In this document: positions 1 to 5,279 of the stretch, one piece after another | How positions within the stretch are numbered: position 1 is the first letter of the stretch | Layout of the letters: each line of letters opens with the position of its first letter | DNA from: Candidatus Neomicrothrix sp. UBA672 | GTDB lineage: Bacteria; Actinomycetota; Acidimicrobiia; Acidimicrobiales; MedAcidi-G1 | Direction of reading: 5' to 3' | Assembly: GCA_002299135.1 (NCBI GenBank) | Contig: DBNM01000030.1 | Span: 2,755-8,447, forward strand | Length of the DNA: 5,693 bases | Position numbers and translations under genes: made by a program | Notes under the pieces: model-generated | Told to the model about the DNA's origin: nothing | The model's input: only the letters and a program-made list of their open reading frames with translations | Database searches by the model: none

Positions 1-1817
1 ATCGCTAGATGGATTTTCGAATCGGCAGTTTCTAAAAGGTCCCATGCCTGATCTTGTTGATGTCGAGTGAAAATTACTCCATCTGGATTCGTGATCATCG
101 CCTCAAACAAAGAATTACCAAGGGAAGGACCTTCACCCTCATAGCCAGCGGCTTTCACTTGCGTCGGGTATCTCAAGGCTGTTTGTTGAGCGGTGAACCA
201 AAGAACCGCAGCACCTTTCATACCTTCAGGAAGAGTTTCGCCCAGAGTTTCAAAAAGAGTCACTGCACCTAAAGCAGCAAGTTCAGGTTTATTGATTGAA
301 AACTCCATGAACCCTTCACTGAACTCATCGAGTCCTTTTTTGGCCAGTTCCCGCAAAGGTAAAAAGTCTTCTTCTGTAGCTAGTCCTAATTCACGAATAA
401 TTCTTGTGTGTATCTCAGGTTCTGTCAAAACGCCTTCTGGAGGAGTCAGTATCGGAGGTCTGACACAGATCCAGTTCTCGGGGAAACTAGCACTGAAAAA
501 TGTGGTTTCAACTTTTTCATACTGGGTGGCAGCAGGAAGAAAATAAGTAGCTTCTCGTGCAGTTTCTGTTAGCGCTACGTCTACAACGACTGAAAAGTCG
601 ACTGCTCTCATTGCTTGTCTAAATTTTTCTGATTCGGCTAAAGAATGAACAGGGTTGGTGCTTTCGATTAGGAGAGCCCTGCTTCTTTCAGGATGGTCAC
701 TTAAAATCCCATCAGCTATTTCATTACAGGCAAAAAAATCGGAGATGACTAAGGTGCCCGTAACAGGGTCGGTCGGTTCCGAGCCCGAAGCTTTATAGTT
801 GAAAAGAGGAGCGGCATAGGAGTGCACCGACATGCCTCCATGGTTTCCGTAATTGCCTAAAAGAACCCACACAACCCTTTGCAAGTATGAGACAAGGGTT
901 GAATGCGGAGCCATTTCAATTCCCAGATCTTCATAAAACGCTACACTTTCAGCCGCAGCTAGTCGGCGGGCTACATTACGAATCTGTTCTTCAGGTACAC
1001 CACATCTGGAAGCGAAGTCATCGATAGGTATAACGGAAAAAGCTTTGACTGTTTCATCTAAACCAACTGTATTTTCAGAAAGCCAAGACTTCGCAGTGAG
1101 CTTCTCTTCAATAATTATCGAAATAATGGCAGCTAGAAGAAAGGCATCTGATCCTGGTTTCACGGGTAGCCAGAAGTCTGCCAAATCAGCTGTTTCAGTG
1201 CGACGCGGATCTATAACCACCATCGAACGCTTTGGATCTGCAGAAATTTCCTTAAGAACTCTTCGCGCTTCGTCAAAGCCATGAGAATGCCAAGGATTTT
1301 TCCCTAAGAAAACAGCTACTTCCGCTTCATGAAAATTGCCGTGGGTGTGAGCTCCAAACATTCTTCCCTCAACCCATGCCTCCCCAGTTTTCTCCTGAGC
1401 CAGAGCATTGGAACGTCGAGTAATACTTAGAGCATTTCTAGTTGCAGTTGAATAACCAACCCCCAGATGGTTTCCCTGCCCTCCACCGCCATAGTAGAGA
1501 ATTTTGCCATCACCGTACTTTTCGTTAACTTCTTTAAAACCTTCTGCCACTTCTGCGATAGCAGTATCCCAATCGACTTCTATATGAGAGCCATCTGGGA
1601 GCCTTTTCAAAGGGGTTGTTATGCGACCCTGAAAATTTTGGTAAAAGTTAACTCTTAGAGCTTTTTCGCAGGTGTAACCCTTTGAACCTACATGAGTTTT
1701 ATTACCGCGAACTCTGGTTATTTCGGTTCCATCCAATCTGACTTCGAGACCACAGTTACTCGAACAGAGAACGCAAGCGGTTTTATGCCAAGTTTCTTTT
1801 GGATCGTTTTCTTTCAA
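1..1817 (-). CDS. Molybdopterin-dependent oxidoreductase with N-terminal 4Fe-4S domain (3' end outside window)
   Basis: This is a large cytoplasmic-type member of the molybdopterin (bis-MGD) oxidoreductase family, related to formate dehydrogenase and assimilatory nitrate reductase catalytic subunits; the substrate cannot be told from sequence. The frame is open from 1817 to the left edge, about 605 codons, with no internal stop; relatives as I recall run near 750 residues, so the C-terminal cofactor-binding domain is mostly missing here. Residues about 8-62 form the 4Fe-4S domain: Cys15, Cys18, Cys22 and Cys50 (CxxCxxxCx27C) followed by Lys52. The cofactor-binding core follows, with GGGGQGN at 110-116, GKNPW at 172-176, VVIDPRRTETADLAD around 200-215, a LLGNYGNHGG segment near 320, NPVHSLA from Asn388 and a TETAREATYFLPAA stretch near 415. 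There is no twin-arginine signal peptide. The start is TTG: it has a strong Shine-Dalgarno (AAGGGGG, 5 bases away), and a stop lies upstream in frame with no ATG between. It lies 45 bases behind the pentapeptide gene, probably in the same transcript. Where FdhF-like enzymes carry Cys/Sec-His, this protein reads Gln141-Glu142 by my hand alignment. Confidence 0.93.
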   Translation of the reverse strand, partial: MKENDPKETWHKTACVLCSSNCGLEVRLDGTEITRVRGNKTHVGSKGYTCEKALRVNFYQNFQGRITTPLKRLPDGSHIEVDWDTAIAEVAEGFKEVNEKYGDGKILYYGGGGQGNHLGVGYSTATRNALSITRRSNALAQEKTGEAWVEGRMFGAHTHGNFHEAEVAVFLGKNPWHSHGFDEARRVLKEISADPKRSMVVIDPRRTETADLADFWLPVKPGSDAFLLAAIISIIIEEKLTAKSWLSENTVGLDETVKAFSVIPIDDFASRCGVPEEQIRNVARRLAAAESVAFYEDLGIEMAPHSTLVSYLQRVVWVLLGNYGNHGGMSVHSYAAPLFNYKASGSEPTDPVTGTLVISDFFACNEIADGILSDHPERSRALLIESTNPVHSLAESEKFRQAMRAVDFSVVVDVALTETAREATYFLPAATQYEKVETTFFSASFPENWICVRPPILTPPEGVLTEPEIHTRIIRELGLATEEDFLPLRELAKKGLDEFSEGFMEFSINKPELAALGAVTLFETLGETLPEGMKGAAVLWFTAQQTALRYPTQVKAAGYEGEGPSLGNSLFEAMITNPDGVIFTRHQQDQAWDLLETADSKIHLA

Positions 1818-1822
1818 GATTT

Positions 1823-1829
1823 CCCCCTT
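1823..1829 (-). promoter_or_regulatory. Ribosome binding site of the molybdopterin oxidoreductase
   Basis: The minus strand reads AAGGGGG, followed by five bases and then TTG at 1817. It is the strongest Shine-Dalgarno-like match in the window and decides the TTG start, because no ATG or GTG lies between it and the upstream in-frame TAA. Confidence 0.7.
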
Positions 1830-1862
1830 GATTACAGATGAGTTTAGTTACACAAACGACAA

Positions 1863-2558
1863 TTACTCGTGTGATTCGATTCCACCTGATGTTAAAGGTT
1901 TGAATGTTTCTGGCCAGCGGGTTGTCCCGTCATGTCGACTCCCGTTCAGTACAGCTCCGTCAAGTTGGGCGCCTCGCAGATCAGCTCCCACTAGGTCGGC
2001 GAGACTCAGGTCAGCATCAATAAGTGAAGCTTCACGTAAGTTGGCACCGCTTAAATTCGTTGCTCGCATAATTGCACCATTGAGAATAGTGCTTCGGAAA
2101 TCAGCACCTACAGCGAAAGCCCCGGTCAGGTCCGCTTCTTTCATGCAGGCCCTAGCTAATGACACGCCAGCTAATGTACTGGCTGCAAGTAGAGAATTTG
2201 ACAGGTCTGCTGCAGTTATCCATGCACCACTAAAATCAGCCCCCCGAAGATCAGCATCAACTAAATTTGAATTACCCAACCAGCATTTGCAGAAAATGGT
2301 TTCTTTTGCACTTGCACCTCTGAGGTCTATGTTCCACAGATTTGCATGATGCAGATCAGCTTTATCAAAAACTGCCTTATGGCAGATTGAGTAACGAAGA
2401 TCCGCACCCACGAGCCGTGCTTCTGTTAGATCTGATCCAGCCAAAGCGACTCCTGCCATTCTTGCTTTGCTTAGATCCTTTGAAGCTAGAGAAGTGTCAG
2501 AAAGATCTGCACCTGCAAGATCCGCGCCGGGTGTTATAGAAAGACCGTTGATGTTCAC
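1863..2558 (-). CDS. Pentapeptide-repeat protein, 39 tandem pentads
   Basis: A 231-residue protein made almost wholly of A(D/N)LXX-type pentapeptide repeats. From Ala12 to Gly206 I can lay out 39 pentads in one unbroken register (ADLAG, ADLSD ... ADLRG, AQLDG, AVLNG). In known structures, four pentads make one turn of a right-handed quadrilateral beta-helix, so about ten coils are predicted. The tail (207-231) contains TTRWPETFKP, resembling the T-x-WP-x-x-F-x-P ending common in this family. No signal peptide, membrane helix or second domain is visible, so a soluble cytoplasmic scaffold is likely. The family includes gyrase-protecting DNA mimics (Qnr, MfpA), but most members have no known function and nothing here identifies a target. 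The start is taken as GTG at 2558; it has no clear Shine-Dalgarno, and starting at the later Met34 would cut off about four in-register pentads. The gene sits 41 bases after the DUF5654-like gene and 45 before the molybdoenzyme, suggesting an operon. Confidence 0.92.
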   Translation of the reverse strand: MNINGLSITPGADLAGADLSDTSLASKDLSKARMAGVALAGSDLTEARLVGADLRYSICHKAVFDKADLHHANLWNIDLRGASAKETIFCKCWLGNSNLVDADLRGADFSGAWITAADLSNSLLAASTLAGVSLARACMKEADLTGAFAVGADFRSTILNGAIMRATNLSGANLREASLIDADLSLADLVGADLRGAQLDGAVLNGSRHDGTTRWPETFKPLTSGGIESHE

Positions 2559-2570
2559 GCTTAGAGAGTA

Positions 2571-2583
2571 GGCGAAGATCGCC
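2571..2583 (-). other. Short hairpin just upstream of the pentapeptide-repeat gene
   Basis: A perfect inverted repeat, GGCGA-3 bases-TCGCC (one more A-T pair at 2570/2584), lies in the 41-base gap, ending about 12 bases before the GTG start at 2558. No T-run follows it on the minus strand, so it does not look like a Rho-independent terminator. It could influence ribosome access or mRNA processing, or be chance. Confidence 0.35.
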
Positions 2584-2599
2584 TTTCAGGTAGAAGTGG

Positions 2600-2887
2600 C
2601 TAATCTCTGTCGAAAAGATCGTTTACACGGTCAAGCTGTCGTTCGAGCCGTTTGTTGAATTTAAGTGCGAATGTAGCTAAAGCGCTTACTAGAAGAGTCA
2701 CAGCCAGAGCTGTGATGAACATGCCCAGCAAGGAGTTGTTGTCACTATTTGGGATTATCGAATTAACGAGTTCGTTAATCGCATCTTTCCAACTAAGAGC
2801 AACAACAAGACCGAATGCGGTCATAATCGACGACATTATGATTCCACGTATGTTCAGCTTTTCAATATTTTCTTTAAAGTCACTCAT
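2600..2887 (-). CDS. Small two-helix membrane protein, DUF5654-like
   Basis: A 95-residue protein with two predicted membrane helices, about residues 14-33 (IIMSSIMTAFGLVVALSW) and 53-74 (LLGMFITALAVTLLVSALAT). A polar loop of about 18 residues separates them, and a strongly charged C-terminal tail (KFNKRLERQLDRVNDLFDRD) may be an amphipathic helix or short coiled coil. The pattern F-G-L-V-x-A-L-x-W-x-D-A-I before the first loop, the spacing and the size fit the DUF5654 family, whose function is unknown; this is recognition by eye. The ATG at 2887 is preceded by AGGAG with a five-base spacer, so the start is secure. It is the first of three same-strand genes (pentapeptide-repeat protein and molybdoenzyme follow) and starts at the divergent intergenic region shared with the transporter. 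The charged tail most likely faces the cytoplasm. Confidence 0.85.
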   Translation of the reverse strand: MSDFKENIEKLNIRGIIMSSIMTAFGLVVALSWKDAINELVNSIIPNSDNNSLLGMFITALAVTLLVSALATFALKFNKRLERQLDRVNDLFDRD

Positions 2888-3013
2888 TTTTGCTCCTAGC
2901 TCTCTTATATTTATGACATTCTTAGGAAATTAGCTTAAATGTGCTAGCAATTAGAGGTTCTATTATTTAACTAGAGCTAAGTATCTAAAGAACGTTTGTA
3001 AAGAGGTGGAAAT
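2888..3013. promoter_or_regulatory. Divergent intergenic region between the DUF5654-like gene and the DMT transporter
   Basis: This AT-rich 126-base gap must carry the promoters for both directions. On the minus strand, TTAAGC (2933-2938) and CATAAA (2910-2915) are 17 bases apart, a weak match to -35/-10 boxes that would give a very short leader. On the plus strand, TATTAT at 2961-2966 matches five of six -10 positions, but no good -35 box lies at the right distance. A perfect 8-base palindrome, TGCTAGCA (2942-2949), lies centrally and could be an operator core. The ribosome sites are clear: AGGAG at 2893-2897 (minus) and GAGGTGG at 3003-3009 (plus). I see no RNA gene or riboswitch here. Confidence 0.4.
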
Positions 3014-3871
3014 ATGACAGTTCTACTGGGTGGTTTAGCTGCCATATTTTTCGGAATTGGTGACCTTTTAGGCGGGGTAGGAGTTAGAAAGTCGGGGCGT
3101 CCTGGGTCTGCAGTGTCGATGGCTATTGTCGCTACCATTGTCGGAACAGTAGTGATCGGTTTATTCATGCTTTTTATGCCCCCCGAATCGGTCGATTCAT
3201 CTGATTTGTGGTGGTCAGTTCTAGCAGGCTTGTCGATGTCGGCCACTAGGCCTCTTTTATACCTGGGTATGGCAAGGGGTCCTATTTCTGTTTTTTCTCC
3301 CTCGTTTGCTCTTGTAGCAATTGTTGTGCCGACTCTAATCGGACCGCTTGTAGATCAGAATCCCACAATGTATGAAATTTTTGGTTTGATAGCAGCTGTT
3401 CCCGCTGTTGTTCTTCTTTCAGGTGAAGGACGTGTTCCAAAATTAAGCGAAGTGATTAAAAGTCCAGTTCTTGGAATGGCTGTTGTAGTAGGAACTTGTA
3501 TCGGATTCGCAGGTTTATGTCAATCTTTCGTTGATGATGGTGCAGGAGTTTTCCCTGCTTTCATGACTCTTCTAGTTGGTGCTGCGGTTTTGCCTATTGT
3601 TTCTGTATTTACGTCTGGCAGCGTAAAACCAGATCGGATAGTTCTACGTCATGGTCTTTTATTAGGTTTCACTAGTTCCACAGCATTCATGTTGGCGGCA
3701 GTCGCTTATCAGAGAGGTTCGGCCGCAGTGATAACCGCTTTGATTTGTTTATGTCCAGGAGTCTCAATTTTTATTGCATGGAGAGTCCTCAAAGAGAAGG
3801 TCGCATTATTGCAGATGGCAGGCGGAGTGTTTGGTGTAATCACCATCATCATGTTCGCCCTTGGTAGCTGA
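3014..3871 (+). CDS. EamA/DMT-superfamily transporter, ten predicted membrane helices
   Basis: A 285-residue integral membrane protein of the drug/metabolite transporter superfamily (EamA type), which typically moves amino acids, nucleosides or other small metabolites; the substrate cannot be read from sequence. Ten hydrophobic segments are visible at about residues 2-21, 33-55, 65-85, 92-112, 119-136, 151-170, 178-198, 211-231, 235-256 and 264-283. They form the two five-helix halves usual for the family, and length is normal. Family-like features include the TRPLLYLGMARGPISVFSP stretch at 78-96 ending the third helix and starting the fourth, the corresponding AVAYQRGSAAVI at 229-240 in the second half, and WRVLKEKVALLQMAGGVFG before the last helix. 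The ATG at 3014 has GAGGTGG four bases upstream. It is alone on the plus strand, diverging from the DUF5654-like gene and converging with the DUF983 gene with 4 bases between stop codons. I see no terminator hairpin there. A link to either neighbour operon is not shown. Confidence 0.92.
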   Translation: MTVLLGGLAAIFFGIGDLLGGVGVRKSGRPGSAVSMAIVATIVGTVVIGLFMLFMPPESVDSSDLWWSVLAGLSMSATRPLLYLGMARGPISVFSPSFALVAIVVPTLIGPLVDQNPTMYEIFGLIAAVPAVVLLSGEGRVPKLSEVIKSPVLGMAVVVGTCIGFAGLCQSFVDDGAGVFPAFMTLLVGAAVLPIVSVFTSGSVKPDRIVLRHGLLLGFTSSTAFMLAAVAYQRGSAAVITALICLCPGVSIFIAWRVLKEKVALLQMAGGVFGVITIIMFALGS

Positions 3872-3875
3872 AAAC

Positions 3876-4244
3876 TTATTTTTCTTTACGGATCACCAGA
3901 TCTATTGCAGTCCACAGCGTTTGAGAAATTGGATAGAGCAAGATTGGTGAAACTAAACCGACAATTAGAGCAGGTAATAGCATCGGGATTACTTTTAGAT
4001 CAGGCCAAAGTAACAAAGTTGAAACGATAATTGTTAAAAGAAGTGAAATCACACAAAGAATAGTGTTTATACCGACAGACCCCACCCAGTGCCCGGGAGG
4101 GCCATCGAAATCCATTTGACAAGAAGGGCACTTTCCTGAAAGACGCATCCCTGATCTGAATAACTTTCTAGCTCCGCATGAAGGGCAAGATCCAACAGCA
4201 CCTCTTAGGAGAATTAGTGGATTGGATTTGGTTGCATCATCCAT
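3876..4244 (-). CDS. DUF983 family zinc-ribbon membrane protein
   Basis: A protein of 122 residues from the ATG at 4244. The N-terminus carries a four-cysteine zinc-ribbon-like motif, Cys20-x2-Cys23 and Cys39-x2-Cys42, with CPSCGARKLF and CPSCQMDFD around the pairs. Two predicted membrane helices follow, at about 56-79 and 84-105. This layout is characteristic of DUF983, a family of unknown function; metal binding is inferred from the cysteines. I chose ATG 4244 because it overlaps the stop of the upstream DapA-like gene by 8 bases (ATGGATGA), an arrangement typical of translational coupling. The same frame stays open to a TTG at 4295, which would add 17 polar residues and overlap the neighbour by 59 bases, but that TTG has no Shine-Dalgarno and the extra residues lie outside the recognised domain. 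Neither start has a good ribosome site of its own. It is the downstream member of a two-gene unit with the DapA-like lyase. Confidence 0.87.
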   Translation of the reverse strand: MDDATKSNPLILLRGAVGSCPSCGARKLFRSGMRLSGKCPSCQMDFDGPPGHWVGSVGINTILCVISLLLTIIVSTLLLWPDLKVIPMLLPALIVGLVSPILLYPISQTLWTAIDLVIRKEK

Positions 4245-5196
4245 TCGATGAGGTTGTGTAGTCTTTTCCTTCCCAGGAACCCCACCAGTTTTCAAACAGT
4301 AGTAGCTGCTGCTCAGCGTATTTCGCCTGGCTTACAGTCAATTCATCTGAATCGTTGAAATGCAGACTGTATTTAGAATCTCCTTTGAGTACTAGTAGGT
4401 ATTTGTAGAAAAGAACCAGGTCAGGGCCCTCGTCAAAGGTTGAAAGCACATGCAGGGCATCGTCAAGTTCTAGGGCGTATTGCCTTGCTTTCGTATCACC
4501 AGATTGGGCGAGAGTGCAAAGAGATAAGAGAGTTAGAACTTCTTCAGCCAGAACATTGCCAATACCGGTAATTGCTCCTTCCGCTCCACAATTGACGTAA
4601 CCATGAAAAACCTGAGTGTCGACTCCTACCATCAGTAAAAGTGACTCTGACTGGTTTGTAATATTCTCAGCCGCGTAGCTCAGTGATTCTGCACCGCCAA
4701 ATTCTTTGAAACCCACAAGATTCGGAAATTCTTCGAGTAGGTCAAAAAATAGCTCAGAGCGTGTTTCAAACCCGTAGTAGGGGCTGTTGTAGATAACTGC
4801 GGGAACTTCCGGTGCAGCGGAGAGAATATCGGAAAAATGGTTTCTTTGAGCTTTGGAAGAAGTTCCACGTGATAAAACACGAGGAATTACCATAAGGCCT
4901 TTCGCACCTACAGATTGGGCATGAGCGGCATGTTCTGATGCAATAGTTGAATTCTGAGCTCCCGTGCCGACAATTACAGGTATATCAGCTTCGCATAAAC
5001 GGGCTACTCCTTCTTGACGTTGCTTATCTGTGAGAAGCGGCCAGTCTCCCATAGAGCCACAGTAAACAACACTATTCATTCCTTTTGAAAGTAGTTCCGA
5101 TGCTTTTTCAACTAGGGCATCAAAATCAGGAGAACGATCTTCATTGCATGGAGTCATCAAAGCGGGTATTCCGCCTCGGAAAGCGCTTGTGTCCAT
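4237..5196 (-). CDS. Dihydrodipicolinate synthase (DapA)/N-acetylneuraminate lyase superfamily protein
   Basis: A 319-residue class I aldolase-fold enzyme. Superfamily members form a Schiff base between a lysine and a keto acid such as pyruvate, then catalyse an aldol cleavage, condensation or dehydration. Visible landmarks are GGIPALMTP at 8-16, GSMGD at 47-51 (the place of GTTGE in DapA), Tyr136 in YNSP, and the predicted Schiff-base Lys164 in LVGFKEFGG, matching Tyr133 and Lys161 of E. coli DapA with an offset of 3. Two changes argue against lysine biosynthesis: the second Thr of GTTGE is Met49, and the position of E. coli Arg138, which binds the substrate carboxylate, is Tyr141. The protein closely resembles an uncharacterised DapA-like group I recall from proteobacteria near hydroxyproline genes (deaminase of the HypD/LhpC type), but no such genes are visible here, so no symbol is given. 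The ATG at 5196 has TGAGGAA just upstream. It overlaps the DUF983 gene by 8 bases and has a candidate promoter at 5228-5256. Confidence 0.9.
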   Translation of the reverse strand: MDTSAFRGGIPALMTPCNEDRSPDFDALVEKASELLSKGMNSVVYCGSMGDWPLLTDKQRQEGVARLCEADIPVIVGTGAQNSTIASEHAAHAQSVGAKGLMVIPRVLSRGTSSKAQRNHFSDILSAAPEVPAVIYNSPYYGFETRSELFFDLLEEFPNLVGFKEFGGAESLSYAAENITNQSESLLLMVGVDTQVFHGYVNCGAEGAITGIGNVLAEEVLTLLSLCTLAQSGDTKARQYALELDDALHVLSTFDEGPDLVLFYKYLLVLKGDSKYSLHFNDSDELTVSQAKYAEQQLLLFENWWGSWEGKDYTTSSNG

Positions 5197-5227
5197 TGTT
5201 CCTCATTTCTGCTTTAGTCTAAAAAGT

Positions 5228-5256
5228 ATTGTAATTCACTGAAGTTAATGTTTTAA
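5228..5256 (-). promoter_or_regulatory. Candidate sigma-70-type promoter of the DapA-like gene
   Basis: On the minus strand, TTAAAA (5251-5256; four of six matches to TTGACA) and TACAAT (5228-5233; five of six to TATAAT) are separated by exactly 17 bases. The -10 box lies about 30 bases before the ATG at 5196. A perfect 10-base palindrome, AAACCGGTTT (5265-5274), lies just upstream of the -35 box and could be a regulator site. The promoter implies that the DapA-like and DUF983 genes can be transcribed separately from the sucrase/ferredoxin-like gene. Confidence 0.45.
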
Positions 5257-5279
5257 CTGCGGGCAAACCGGTTTCGGTC

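Noticed and set aside
54..546. Two overlapping plus-strand ORFs (72 and 117 codons)
   Set aside because: They lie antisense to the molybdopterin oxidoreductase, whose frame is continuous and clearly conserved here. Their translations show no domain or compositional sense.
1045..1658. Plus-strand ORFs of 79 and 63 codons
   Set aside because: Antisense shadows of the same oxidoreductase frame; the second overlaps its iron-sulfur and early core region.
1828..2349. 173-codon plus-strand ORF rich in Ser, Ala, Arg and Pro
   Set aside because: It is the antisense of the pentapeptide repeats. Its periodic S-A-P-x-R pattern simply mirrors the 15-nt repeat of the real gene.
1941..2525. Repetitive DNA that could be mistaken for a CRISPR or minisatellite array
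   Set aside because: The 15-nt periodicity is degenerate and fully explained by tandem pentapeptide codons in an open frame; there are no identical repeats with unique spacers.
2342..2539. 65-codon plus-strand ORF
   Set aside because: Antisense to the N-terminal part of the pentapeptide-repeat gene, with no ribosome site or recognisable features.
2652..2933. 93-codon plus-strand ORF
   Set aside because: Antisense to the DUF5654-like gene, which has a good Shine-Dalgarno and sensible membrane helices. The hydrophobic look of the shadow comes from the opposite strand.
2977..3246. 89-codon minus-strand ORF
   Set aside because: Antisense to the start of the DMT transporter and polar and proline-rich; the transporter has a strong ribosome site and family features.
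3872..3900. Bidirectional terminator between the convergent transporter and DUF983 genes
   Set aside because: A T-rich stretch is present at about 3876-3887, but I find no inverted repeat before it on either strand.
4680..4880. 66-codon minus-strand ORF
   Set aside because: Out-of-frame reading inside the DapA-like gene.
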